Origin: Polyodon spathula
Lineage: Eukaryota > Chordata > Actinopteri > Acipenseriformes > Polyodontidae
Reading direction: 5' to 3'
Length of the DNA stretch: 64,000 nt
Assembly: GCF_017654505.1 (NCBI RefSeq)
Contig: NC_054534.1
Span: 41,203,226 to 41,267,225, forward strand
Within the stretch, counting starts at the first letter, position 1. Each line of letters begins with the position of its first letter. The translations under genes and the position numbers were made by a program. The notes below the pieces were generated by a model that saw nothing but the letters and a program-made list of their open reading frames with translations, made no database searches and was not told where the DNA came from. This document shows, piece by piece, positions 1 through 11,130 of this stretch.

Positions 1-2
1 TA

Positions 3-262
3 ATTGAAAAAACTTTAGGCGCTTTGGTTTGTTTCAGTAGAATAATAATTAATCATTTAGTGACATACAGCGATTGAGGGTGGGTGAACGATACATAAAC
101 AACTGCTACTGCAGAGTCTCTTACAACAGGACCTGGGTTTTGCATCTCATCCGAAGGACGGAGCACAAGGAGGTTAAGAGACTTGCTTATCAGTAACACA
201 CAGTGAGTCAGTGGCTTAGTCGGGATTTGAACCAGGTTCCTGGTATAAAGCCCCTTTCTTTA
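3..262 (-). repeat. CORE-SINE / L2-tail-like repeat
   Basis: Read on the minus strand, the segment near 190-240 has the gttcaaatcccgactaagcc-type core and a neighbouring cactgactcactgtgtg block that resemble the conserved core of MIR/CORE-SINEs. The rest runs into an L2-like tail ending in an AT-rich stretch near base 1. Recognised from family knowledge only; no target duplication is visible because the window begins here. Confidence 0.5.
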
Positions 263-2210
263 TCCATAGAAGAATCAGTGATCAATTATAATGTAATCCA
301 ATGGACAGATTGGTGCTAGACTGAATGAACCAAGTATTTTCTTAAAACACCAGATGGTGTTTACAAAAAATCCAACAAAACAACTGTACAAAGAACTTTC
401 ATGTTATCTCTGGTAAAATGGCATTCTCAAGCACAGCTGGAGAAGTGACTTGATAAATGATGTGAAATGCAGAAGCAATTAGCTGTTCTAACACGTTATT
501 GATAATAACACATACACATTAAGGGTATAGCAAAATTGCTCAGTCTATATTGAGATAGTGTATTGCCGTTTGGATAGGGTAAATGTAAATAGTAGCCTGG
601 TCTGTTGAAAGGGTTAAGATGTGAAAACAACTTTGACAGGTAAGTTAAATTTCCATACAATAAATACATTAAATAAATACATAAAAACAGCAGGGGTGTA
701 ATTGTTACAGTATGTAAAAAAAACATAAGATATTAATTTATTTCACTTTTCCTCATTATATACTGTGGGAAGAGGGATAATGATTTTTGTTTCTATGCTC
801 GTATGTGCTGACTGTGATTTACACTTAGTCGCTTCCACATTTGCTTCAAATTCAAGTTCTTAGTATCTGCTTGTGCCAGCTCTGGGGCTTCAGGTCTAGT
901 AATTGTTGGGAGCTGCATGCAGAGATAAGACAGTTAAAATAGTAAATGTGAATTTATTGATAAGAAGCATAAATTACAAATTAGAGGTAGAACTCTAGTT
1001 AGACAAGCTGTTAAGGAAGACGTGATACTGTATTATCGCTTATTTAATTTCAAACATCATAAACTATGATCAATACTGTTCTCAAAACAACAGGCTGTAC
1101 TTATAGTGCTGTTGGACCTACAGTTTTACGCTTACATGTGTGTGGATATTTTTATTGTTTTGGTTTAATATAATCTAGCAGGCTAATGTTCCTACTGAAG
1201 TAGGATTTTGTTGTGCACTACACATTTAATCAAACCAAGTAGTGTAAGAAGTTGCTTGTATCGTTCATGACTTTTTCAAATCAAGTAACCTTATTTGTGT
1301 ATAAAAATGACAACAGAGTTGCAGGCAGTGTCATCTTACTTAAAGGCACTCAAGCTGAAATCATAAAGTAATTTAAAGTAGGCTACAAACGTGGCAGCGG
1401 ACAGTCTCTCTTTAGCGCGCACGGAAGAACTTACTGACTTGATACAGCACTTCATGAGATTTAAGGAATTAGTAGACTGGGGAAAAAGTGGATCGCACAA
1501 GTACAGTACGGCAAAAGGGACTCGCAGCAGCAGTCTGATTAAGGGGGAGGTTAACTATATAAATCTACATTTTCTATCTGGTCATTTTATTTGCCAGATT
1601 GTATGGTAATGTGTTCACACCACTTTCTTTTTTATTTATTTATTTTTGGCCTGTAAAATATACGTGCGATACAAAGTGTTCAGTTATACTGTAACTTATG
1701 TCTCTCTTTGTACTAGACCTAGTGTTAATCGCTTGTCAGCTTTTTTCTACCTTAAAAACGTCGTTGTTAATCAGATGTCATTGATGTGTGATTGCAAAGA
1801 TTTATTTACTGTATATTAAAAGGTTTCACACATCAAAATGTTGTCACTCACAATCGAAATTAAAATGTTTTAGTAATATATTCTAATGACATAAAATTAT
1901 ACAATATTATTGTAGTATTTTAAATTATTTATTTTTAGTTAATATACCCAATCAATTTATTCCCTGGGCTCGATCTACTAATTCCCCAGACGTAGGCGTA
2001 AACTTTAGAAACAATGGAACCTCCCCTTTAAATTCTAGACGCCTATCCACTTTTTCCCCGGTCTACTTATTCCCCAGGACACCGGGAATATGTCTCTGCA
2101 TGCCCAGAGGTTCCAGGCCTGCGCCTCAGCACAAATTAAGCATTGGTTCTGACAGTTCAAGATATTTTGATTTAATAAGATTATTTTTACAGGAGATTAG
2201 AAATCTATAC

Positions 2211-2247
<37 letters not shown>

Positions 2248-3898
2248 TTAAATACAAAATTAGGATGTACATTAATGTGGTCATACTTACCCTACATATG
2301 TTCACCATTAAAAATCCCCGGTTTCTGCTTTGTTTCCGTTTTTCCATTTTAGTGAATTTGATTCCTTGATCTAGTTATAAGCACATTTTGCCATTGTATA
2401 AAGACCCCTTTCTCTGTGCTCAATTGGGTTGGGTGTTTAATAATGAATGATATCACAAAACAAAGAACATATCTAATATTTTCTCACTTCTCAACACTGA
2501 CACTCCCCCTTATAGTTTTGATTCAGATACATTAACCAAATTAAATGAAATTTGGTGGCATTTAATTTCATGTTGAGATATTACTTCAAGGTTTTAAAAC
2601 TTAGTAGACTAATAGAAAAATAAAGAAGCTGAAGCAAGATTTTATATAATTCACAGGTAACATAGAATCTGTACTACATATCTCTTCTCTTAGTGTAAGA
2701 TGAGCTATGGAGTGTATTTTCCATTAAATGTCAACTAGACACGTTTAAGTAACAGAATACTGTTTCACAAAAGTAAAAAACATAATAAAAAGGTGTATGT
2801 TGGAGTCCTAATGGCATAAGAAAATATAATACTGTACTAAAAAAAGTACAAAAACAAAAGACTCTCTAAACTTTGTCTCCCGTCTTATACTTAATATACA
2901 TATACTGTACATCAAACTTTAGGTTAAAGTTTTATTTTAATGTATGTTAAAGTATAAGACGTGACCGGAAAGAAAGAAAAGAAAATGTAAGCCTTACTTA
3001 AAGTCCTTAACTAAGACTTTAAAAATAAACCTCTAGTTTCATACACCCTGATTAGCACTGACCTTGGACTACCTAATATTAGTTTAGGTAAACTTGTAGT
3101 TTTTATTAGTTTGCATTAGCTTAACAAATGTGTACAGTAAACAATGTTTTATTCAGAATTGGATTTAAAGGGGAATTTAAAAATAGCTACAAAGCACCAA
3201 CTCCCTTAAGAGATATGGTGTCCATAAATAAATAGGTAAAATGCATAGAACCATACAACCATACATACATTAAATAAAAAAGAATAGTGAGCAACAAACA
3301 CTTTCCAAATTTTTACCTTTCACGGTTTCACTAGGCAAAATGGTACTTATTAGAAACATTTTAAATGCATTCATTTCCTTTTATTTGTGTGCTAACAAAA
3401 CCTGAAAAATAACTCTAATCAGTGCTTTTTGCCGTGTTGTTTAATTTGCCCTGGCTTTATTTATTTATTTTTTTCAAATATCGAATATCGGCTACATACT
3501 AAATTTGGAAAAATACCGCTGTTGCATTGTGTCTGACTTTTTAATTAATTCAGATTCTCATTTTAGACAATGAAAAAAACTAAAATTAGTAGCAATTACC
3601 GGTGATATGTTCTGAATGCTTTTTATTCATAGTGTCGCTTTACAGCGCTGATTGGATGCAGCCTGCTTGATTCTCTCACGGTCAACTGCATAATTATTAA
3701 AAGCGAATTCCACCACCACATGTACTTTTAGTGTACTCTCCATGTTGTTGTTGTTTTGTTTTTTTCGTATCTGTGACAAAACTCAAAAATCAGTATTTTC
3801 TTCTGGATTTTTCGTGATCAGTGATCAGAAATCTGTCTTTGTTTCCAGCCTACACATTTTGATTCCGGGGCTCCCTGCTGCTTGTGACGTTATGATCA
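263..3898. other. AT-rich non-coding DNA, no gene seen
   Basis: About 3.6 kb with only short chance frames. It holds a pure A run of about 30 at 2214-2243, short ATTT-rich tracts near 1630 and 3460, and a small GC-richer patch at 1970-2100 where tcccc and ctgggga-type words recur. A 72-codon frame at 1391-1609 starts MAADSLSLARTEEL and could be a first exon, but nothing around it supports that. Confidence 0.6.
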
Positions 3899-3906
3899 CA
3901 GAATGG

Positions 3907-4999
3907 CAGTGTTGCCAACTTCACAAAGCCAACTAGAAGTCACTAGAGAAACCACACATATTAGCTAGATGTCGCTATTAAAGTCGCCAGAAATGTCGCT
4001 ACACAATTTACCACCTTTTGCAATCGCTTAACCAAAGTAAACACCAATATAAACAGTATTAAATGTATTAATGATGGCTGATAATTTTTAAATGTCTTAT
4101 TTATATTTGTCTGGAATATCTACCAATAAAGTTAGTCTGATGTAATTCATTAGAATTAACTTTATTGTACATTATGCATATCATTGATTTTAGTACATTA
4201 TGTTTGTTTAAATAATTGATGTTGTTCGCTTCCACTAACAAGGCGGCAGCAGTTGTTGTAGTTATTTGCATTACGATTAGCAGGTCACTGGTGATCTCTT
4301 TGGTTCACAGCTGCAACCAGCTTGACAGCAACTTTTCATAGCTGTGCTGTGCTGTGCAGGATCAGTACTGTCAGTTTTTTTTTGCAACGCGCCGCCAAAT
4401 TTATTTATTTGTCATTTTATTGGATGCTGAGCTTCAGAACAACGTCACACCCCAGGGGGAGGGCATGGTACGTGAGCACTGTGGCGATTGAAGTCCTGCA
4501 CTGATAACGACCTCATAATCAAAAAGAATAGAAAAAAAAAAACATGCACAGTAAAAATAGCCAAAAAATAGCCAAAATGCCAAAGACGATATCTACCGGC
4601 TAGATGTTTTCAAAACAAGCCGATTTTGGCTGGAAAACCACCAATCTGGCAGCCCTGTGCAGGATCAGCGCAGATTTCTATGGGTGGAGTTGAATGACAT
4701 CATGCAGCAGCCTTCAGAGAACACGTATCTCTGAGATTCTGTCCGGAACTGTGCAGATCTGTGCAGAACTGCGGAAATCTGCACTACGTGAAGAACGCCA
4801 CCACTCTGCTACTCAGGACGAGAGAAGCATGGAGTATTTAGCTGCTTGTGACTTATGTTGTGATGATATAATTTGGCACCCTCTTTCTCTGAAAATTGCT
4901 GTTGTCGGCAGTGAAAGTCGCTAGATTTGTCGTTTTTGTCACTAGGGAAACCCAAAAGTCGCTAGAACTCGCAACAAAATCTCTAAGTTGGCAACACCG
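3907..4999. mobile_element. Non-autonomous hAT element
   Basis: The ends are cagtgttgccaactt and, inverted, cggtgttgccaactt. They are flanked by a perfect 8-bp duplication CAGAATGG (3899-3906 and 5000-5007), the hallmark of hAT transposition. Subterminal DNA on both sides repeats gtcgct/agcgac words. No transposase is encoded; the interior carries a second hAT element at 4363-4657. Confidence 0.88.
4363..4657. mobile_element. hAT MITE nested in the preceding element
   Basis: A 295-bp element lies between two copies of the 8-bp duplication TGCAGGAT (4355-4362 and 4658-4665). The right end reads ccaccaatctggcagccctg. The left end, cagtactgtcag, is a mutated inverse of it (cagggctgccag). Non-coding. 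It is younger than its hAT host, because its duplication comes from host sequence. Confidence 0.82.
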
Positions 5000-5067
5000 C
5001 AGAATGGTGTTATAGGCTATGAAGGCGTTTTCTGTTTCCTTAGCAATGGTCTTAACAACCATGTCAG

Positions 5068-5270
5068 GAACGATAGGTTGCGGATGCAACCCCGGTTCCC
5101 TGAAAGAGCAAATAACCATTAACGTATGGGACATTGCCGTCAGGCAGTAGGGATTGGCTGAGCTTTATAGCAAAGCTGCTGATAGGTCTCTGCGCGAGCT
5201 GCCATGTAAGCCTGTCCCCCTGGGAGCTTACTATATGCAGCGCGCATAGACTCTTTTCCTCTTTTGCTCT
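5068..5270. repeat. DIRS inverted terminal repeat, left copy
   Basis: From 5112 onward it matches the reverse complement of 10207-10345 closely, including ataaccattaacgtatggg and cagtagggattggctgagc. The left copy carries about 27 extra bases near 5204-5230. The outermost 5068-5111 (cgataggttgcggatgcaac) is unique to this end, as expected for DIRS ends of unequal length. Confidence 0.85.
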
Positions 5271-5305
5271 TCGGGCCAGGAAGGCTTCCGGAGCGACCTC
5301 GCGGG

Positions 5306-5394
5306 TTAATGGTTATTTTCTCTTTCAGGAAACCGGGGTTGCATCCGCAACCTATCGTTCCCTTTCAATTCGAAAATAACCATTAACGTATGGG
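5306..5394. repeat. DIRS internal complementary region (ICR)
   Basis: The first half (5306-5361) is the reverse complement of the left tip of the element (5068-5122). The second half (5357-5394) is the reverse complement of the right tip (10319-10358). The two halves meet at cgttccct, so the ICR spells the junction of the two ends. In DIRS-1 biology this region is thought to template completion and joining of the ends into a circle. Confidence 0.88.
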
Positions 5395-5531
5395 AACAGT
5401 GAACCCAAGCTGTCACGAGGGAGGATTCTCGGCAGTAGGACAGACTTACGTCATAACGCAATTGCGCAGGCAATACATCTAGGCATATGCGGAGCTATGC
5501 CTCGGCGTCTATGCTCGCAATAACACCTGTC

Positions 5532-6400
5532 CTAAGGTGGGGTATCAGACACTACATTGGCATCCTGAGGTGCCACAGAGTGTAGTACAGATGCTCCAAA
5601 CAATGGAGCAGAGGAATCCAGCACGTTTAATCTGTAAAACCTCATAAAGGTATGCAGAGTAGCCCAACTGGCTGCCGCGCAAATATCAGACACTGGCACC
5701 CCTCTAAAGAGGGCCCAGGATGTTGCCATACCCCTAGTGGAATGCGCCTTCAACTGCCTTGGCGGTGGAAGGCCTGCAGACTCATAGGCTAATTTAATAG
5801 CATCCACTATCCAGTGGGAAAGGCGTTGTTTTGACAACGGTTGACCCAACGTCTTAGAACCATGGCATATGAACAGTTGTTCTGTTTGCCTCACGGTCTT
5901 TGTACGGTCAGTATAACACCTCAATGCCCGCACAGGGCAGAGCATGTGTAACCGTTGTTCCTCTGGAGAGGAAAAGGGAGGAGGATGGAATGCCATCAAC
6001 TCGACATGGCTGGTTCATATGGAACGGGGATATAACCGTTGGCAGAAAGGCTGGATTTGTATGCATGGAGACCTTAGAACTGTCTCCTGCGAAGCGGATA
6101 CATGAAGGGTGCACTGACAGTGCATGTAATTCACTGACGCGTTTTGCTGACACTACCGACAGCAAAAACGCAGTTTTCATAGACATGAGCTTCATATCCA
6201 CTGAGTGGAGAGGCTCGAACGGCGCCTTGGTAAGGGCTTCTAGCACCACGTCAAGGCTCCATGACGGTAAGTTGGTCACTCTTGGAGGTCGCAAGCGTCT
6301 TGCGCCTTTAAGGAACTGGGAGCCATTGGAGTCAGTGGAAATGCATAAAGGAGGACTGGCGGCCAATCGTGAGCTAGTGCGTCGACTCCTAGGGGGCTGT
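5532..6400 (-). pseudogene. DIRS tyrosine recombinase (broken)
   Basis: Catalyses integration of the circular DIRS DNA. The upstream part, in the same frame as the RNase H, includes the block with AKRVSELHALS, which carries the first catalytic arginine. After a frame change near 5990 the reading continues with PPFSSPEEQ, then the HSTRGMATSWA box (the H-x-x-R pair) and FMRFYRLNV with the presumed nucleophilic tyrosine, ending at a stop at 5532. All the signature residues of the family that I can check are present, so the visible lesion is the frame break. It overlaps the RT-RNase H frame without a gap, as in other DIRS elements. Confidence 0.85.
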
Positions 6401-6559
6401 CGGGATCCCTCACCAAGAACCATAGGGGGTAGTGTGAGGTCTCTCGCGAAGAGATCTACCTGCGCTCTGCCAAACCGTTCCCAGATGCGCTCTACTACCT
6501 GAGGGTGGAGACGCCATTCTCCTGCAAGAGGGCCTCCTCTGGGTAGGAGGTCCACTGTG

Positions 6560-7895
6560 TAATTGACTCTGCCCGGTAGGTGAACCGTGCGCAGAGAGGT
6601 CAAGCGCGGCTGTGCCCATAGCAACAGCCGTGCTACCATTTGGTGAAGGCGGGGGGACAGCAGGCCCTGGCGGTTGATATACGCCACAACCGTGGTGTTG
6701 TCCGACCGCACCAACACGTGCTTGTCTAGAAGCACTGGCAAGAAGTTCCAGAGGGCGAGGTCCACTGCTCTGAATTCCAGAGCGTTGATGTGGGCTGACC
6801 TCCAGGGTCCTGACCACACTCCACGGGTCCCTGAACCGTTCCAGACTGCTTCCCAACCTCGGTTGGAAGCGTCGGTCATAACCACTTCCCTCCGGAAGAT
6901 GGGACCCAGGCGAACGCCCTGGTGGATGTTTGCCGGAACTTTCCACCAGCGTAGTGCTTCCCAGCAGGTTTGGGATACCGCCAACCTGCGGTGTTTGTCT
7001 CGCTGCGAATATAATGCGAAGGCATTGAACCAGGTCTGTAGAGGTCTCTGGTGTAATAAGCCCAAGGGAAGAGCTTGTGAGGTGGCAGCCATCAGCCCCA
7101 GCATGCGCTGACACAGCTCCATGCTGATTGTTTCTCTCAACCTGAACAGGGAGAGACACCGTTCCAGTGAGGCAATTCTTTGTGTCGACAGGGTCGCTTC
7201 CATGGACACTGAGTCCAGATGCAACCCCACGAACTCGGTCTGTTGGCTTGGCACGAGGCGGCTTTTCTCTGAATTGACCTTCAGACCCAGCCGCTGAAGA
7301 TGGTTTGTAACCATCACTGTGTGTTGTTCCAGCTGCAGATGAGCCAGTCGTCCAGATAGTTCAGCAGTCGGACACCTTGAGCCCGCAAAGGGGCTAAAAT
7401 GGTGTCCATACATTTTGAAAAGGTTCGAGGAGCTAGAGACAGACCGAATGGGAGGACACAAAACTAGTACACCCTGCTCTGGAATGTGAAACGCAGATAC
7501 TTCCTGTGACCTGGGCAGATGGGAACGTGAAAGTACACATCTGTCAGGTCCACGGTGGTAAACCAGTCGCTGTGCCGGACTGACTGGATAATGTGCCTGT
7601 GCGTAAGCATCCTGAACGATAACCGCCGTAGGTATCTGTTCAGTACTCGCAGATCTAAAATAGGGTGGAATCCGCCGTCCTTTTTGGGCACTAAGAAGTA
7701 TTTGGAATAGAACCCCTGGTCGATCAGAGCAGGGTCTACTTGTTGAATGGCACACTTCCTGAGCAGTGCCTGTATCTCTGCATTCAGAGCTGAGGACTGA
7801 ACCGAGTCCTTTACTGCAGTTACGATCACCCCCCTGAAGGGGGGAGGCTTTAACCGGAACTGAAGGGTGTACCCGATGGAAATGGTCTTGTGCAC
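6560..7895 (-). pseudogene. DIRS reverse transcriptase-RNase H (broken)
   Basis: Copies element RNA into DNA. The N-terminal RT part (7464-7895) contains YFLVPKKDGGFHPILDLRVL and TTVDLTDVYFHVPI, the motif A region with the catalytic aspartate. The YLDD box (7347-7358) lies in another frame, showing a frameshift between motifs A and C. The reading then passes into a third segment with RNase H residues: aspartate in MTDASNRGW (about 6880), glutamate in INALEFRAV (about 6780) and aspartate in VRSDNTTVV (about 6700). At least two frame changes make the copy non-functional. The order RT, RNase H, recombinase is normal for the family. Confidence 0.87.
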
Positions 7896-8047
7896 CCAGA
7901 TGTCGTTGGCACACTGTTGCCAGAACTAGAGCTGTGGAACAGTGTAGGGGTGAGCTAATAGCTGCCTGGGTGTCTCAGGGCTGCTTTGGCTGCTCACGCT
8001 CACAAGAGGCCTGGCCGGAGCCATGAGGACGTGATCTGCCACCTCTG

Positions 8048-9111
8048 CTAGGGCGCCATATTATGTGCCGCGGTTGTGTAACCCCAAGCCTCACTGATAG
8101 ACCTGCGGGGGGCGGTCTTACCACCCCGTGGTCGCGCCTGCTGCTGTGGCGGTGCCTTGTGCCAGGGCTGTCCCTGGGGCCGCTTCGGCTGGAACTGTTT
8201 GCTTGGCCACATCTTGGCCATTTGCTGCGATGTCTCTCGTGCTTTGACGGAGCATTGTAGCATCTTCTCTACTGCCGGACCAAACGTGTGTCCGGGAGTA
8301 ATTGGAGCGTTCAGCAAGGGGGCCTTGTCAGGCTCCTGCACTCTCTCCTGCAAGAGCCAGAGCTGTCTTCTGGCTACCACCATTGAAGCAATGCTCCTGC
8401 CCTAAGCCCGCGCATTGAGCTGGGCTAACCTTACCAGCAGCTGGCTGACCGTGTCTAGCTCACTTCTGAGGGCTGCAGAAGGGCACTCCGGAAGGTCTCT
8501 AATTAGTGCTGCCTGCTAGACTGTCAGTAGACTGCCTACATTTGACAGTTGACTGCCTCCGTGGCCGCAGAATACCCTTTCTTTAGGTGTATCTCTGTGG
8601 TCCTGCACTGTTTATTAGGACACGTTGGGTCCTTAATAAGCCCAGATAGTGTTGGCGTTTTCACCAATGCGGCGAACGCAACGTCCACTGGTGGAAAGGA
8701 CGCTAGGCCAGCCTTGCTGGCCCCCTGCATAGTAAAGGCCAAAGCCTTGCGAGATGCAGGAGCAGAAGCCGGAGCCCCCCAAGTAGACTGCACCTCTTTA
8801 GCAAAGTCAATGCTGGGAGCATCCTGGACTGACGGGACTGGGCCGAAGGCGACTCAAACAGAGATCGCCGTGGAAGCTCTGTCTGGGGACAATCAATATC
8901 CAAGTGACTTCTTGGTCCTTTGTCGAAGGGTGCATGTCTGAAAGACAGCATAGAGACTGCAAAAAGCCCTATCCGCCAGCGCGGATGCGGCGTGCTCTGG
9001 CCCGAGACATGCCACGCACTCCTCGTGAGGGTCACTGGCAGGCAGCTTAGCCTGGCAGGACGTGCACCGGTGAAAGCCCGACATCTTGTGCGAGCACAGC
9101 ACCGTAAACAT
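8048..9111 (-). pseudogene. DIRS gag-like protein (broken)
   Basis: The presumed start at 9111 is followed by a cysteine/histidine cluster (CTSC, then HEECVACLGPEH) like the zinc motif at the start of fish DIRS gag proteins. Downstream pieces in other frames, for example 8536-8793, and the C-terminal piece 8048-8383 with APITPGHTFGPAVE and a proline/glutamine-rich tail, resemble the rest of that family. Several frameshifts are needed to join them. The role is inferred to be RNA packaging. The start is the first methionine before the cysteine cluster; a frame through the repeat array upstream overlaps it and is probably not coding. Confidence 0.65.
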
Positions 9112-9129
9112 TGACCGAACACCAAGCGT

Positions 9130-9590
9130 CGAATAGAGAACGTCGAACAGCCAGCGGCAGAGCGCCGATGTGTCGAGCGTTTAGCGTCAAGGTGTCATGC
9201 GTCGAGCGTTTAGCGTCAGGCGTCATGCGTCGAGCGTGTGGCGGCAAAGCGCTGAGCGTCGAAGCTCCGAGCATCAAAGCGCCGAGCACGTAGCGTCGAG
9301 GCGCCGAGCGTCGAGCACGTAGCGTCAAAGCGCCGAGTGCATAGCGTCGAGGCGCTGAGCGTCGAGCACGTGGCGTCAAAGCGCCGAGCATCGAGCGTCA
9401 GAGCGCCGAGTGTCGAAGCGCCGAGCGCATAGCGTCGAGCACGTGGCATCGACGCGTCGAGCGTATAGCGTTGACGTCGAGCACCAAGTCCCAAGCGCGG
9501 AAGCGCTGACACCTCGCAGAGCGAGTACCGAGCGTCGAGACGCTAGCACAAGACGCTTAAGCGTCAGCTGACCTGCAGAGCGGAGAGGCT
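9130..9590. repeat. CpG-dense degenerate tandem array in the DIRS leader
   Basis: About 460 bp are built from variants of gcgtcgagc, gcgccgagc and gagcacgtagcgtcaaag, with a larger, irregular repeat of roughly 54 bp visible between copies of gagcacgt. The GC and CpG content stands far above the surrounding AT-rich DNA. It lies just upstream of the gag start. Confidence 0.8.
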
Positions 9591-10206
9591 GGTGCTGATA
9601 CAGTGTCTTATTTGGTGTTAATACTTACCTAGGTGCTAATGGGAATATGTGCTTGGTGGTCATCTTCTTTTTGGTGAAAAGGTTTTTTGTTTTTTTTATT
9701 CTGGAATGCTGCAGTGAGTGCTTGGTGTACTGTAGAAGGGACTGTAGGGCATGCCGTACAGCTACCACGCATTGGGAAACACACAGCAGTGGAAGATTCT
9801 AGATGGCTGCAAAGCAGACTCCACACACACACACGGTCTAGCCAGGTGAGACCGACTGCAATATGAGCATGGCAAAGCCAACGACGCACGTCGAAATATA
9901 TATAGAAATCTGAAATAGAAATATATACAACCCAAAAACACACAATATAATTATAATATTTATAATAATATTATAAATAATAGGAGAAGATGGAGACCAC
10001 AAGGTTAAACAAAAACGCGGTGCTGAAGCAAAGCGTGAAGGATATATATAAAGTAATATATAAAATATATAACACAATTATGTAATCCAATAACCAATAA
10101 TAAACGTACTGAAATAAACTCGGAGAAGGGGCCAAAACCAGCTTCTCAAGCCTAAGCTTTGTGAGTACAATCAGTACGAGCTCTAGTACCTACCGCTACC
10201 GTTGCT

Positions 10207-10358
10207 GAAGACAAAAGAGGAAGAGAGACTCTGCGCGCTGTGTATAGGCAGCTCGCGCAGAGGCCTATCGGCAGCTTTGCTATAAAGCTCAGCCAATCCC
10301 TACTGCCTGACGACAATGTCCCATACGTTAATGGTTATTTTCGAATTGAAAGGGAACC
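10207..10358. repeat. DIRS inverted terminal repeat, right copy
   Basis: This is the reverse complement of the left repeat up to cccatacgttaatggttatt. Its own outer extension is ttcgaattgaaagggaac. It marks the 5' start of the minus-strand element. Confidence 0.85.
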
Positions 10359-10439
10359 TGTTTATGTGCAAAATAACAAGATGACTGCATGTGTTAGAGA
10401 GGGGCTGCATGTATTGAAATGAAATAAGTTTATTATTGA

Positions 10440-10592
10440 TTTTATCATAAAGACAATTACTCGAGTCAGATGGAGACTTTTTTTGCGTGACCTAAGTCAA
10501 TCACATCTTTTGAGCAGGGAGTTGAGTCACGAAAAGTTGTGACTTGATTCCAAGTCGAGTTGAGTCATTGATTCTAGTCATTACAACTCTGG
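10440..10592. repeat. Fragment of a DNA-transposon-like repeat
   Basis: On the minus strand it begins cagagttgtaatgactagaa and continues with repeated gactcaactcgactt words, a pattern I associate with fish hAT-like MITEs. Only one end is seen and there is no duplication, so the class is a guess. Confidence 0.35.
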
Positions 10593-11130
10593 TGTGGGAA
10601 GCCTCTGCAAAACAAAGAAAATACCAACAAGACAGTGCAAGATGTGTACAATCATACACCATGATATAAACAAGAAACATTACACAGAATTTTATATTGC
10701 ATTTCCATTTTACCCAACCTTGAGAGTTCTCATTAGTTCAACCCAGAGGCTTCCACAGAAGTTGGATCTCTATTATACTTTTTCTTCTAATAACATTATA
10801 GAGCAGTTGGAGCTAACATGCCCCAAATAAGTCACATTTATATTCTAACTTGAATATGCTAATTATTCTATTCACTTAGGAGTATGGTAAAACCAACAAG
10901 CAGGGCAGACTAAAACTGAGAACATAATTAGCACTAAATGAATAACTGCAATTTAATAAATTATCAATACACAACATATTAAACTTGCAATAAATAGACA
11001 CATTGTTATGAGAGGTCTTTTAAAGCTTTTAAAAATAAGTGGCATTCCTTTGGTCACATTTGATCTTTTCAGAGGTATGACAGTAGATAAGTGGCAAAAC
11101 TATGAGGTTCTGTTCAGGAAATAATTAATT
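10593..11130. other. Non-coding AT-rich spacer
   Basis: No repeat family, splice-flanked exon or convincing frame was recognised in this stretch. Confidence 0.5.

Larger units (their letters stand above)
5068..10358 (-). mobile_element. DIRS-type tyrosine-recombinase retroelement
   Basis: A 5.3-kb element reads right to left, with inverted terminal repeats (5068-5270 against 10207-10358), gag-like, RT-RNase H and tyrosine-recombinase coding sequence in DIRS order, and an internal complementary region beside the 3' end. This combination defines DIRS elements, which insert through the recombinase rather than an integrase and leave no long target duplication. None is seen. All domains are recognisable but spread over several frames, so the copy is inactive. 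The 5' leader contains a CpG-dense repeat array. About 0.7 kb between the array and the right end (9600-10206) is AT-rich leader with no frame of note. Confidence 0.92.

Noticed and set aside
1391..1609. MAADSLSLARTEELTDLIQH frame as a gene start
   Set aside because: Isolated 72 codons without downstream exons or family resemblance.
6674..7111. 145-codon plus-strand frame and a 200-codon frame at 5900-6502
   Set aside because: Both are antisense shadows of the DIRS RT-RNase H and recombinase coding sequence.
6410..7159. 249-codon minus frame overlapping DIRS pol, considered as a methyltransferase-like DIRS ORF
   Set aside because: It is proline/serine-rich, has no methyltransferase motif and overlaps the RNase H frame that carries clear catalytic residues.
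9047..9512. Arginine/alanine-rich frames through the DIRS CpG array
   Set aside because: They are translations of the tandem array in several frames; no conserved start or motif.
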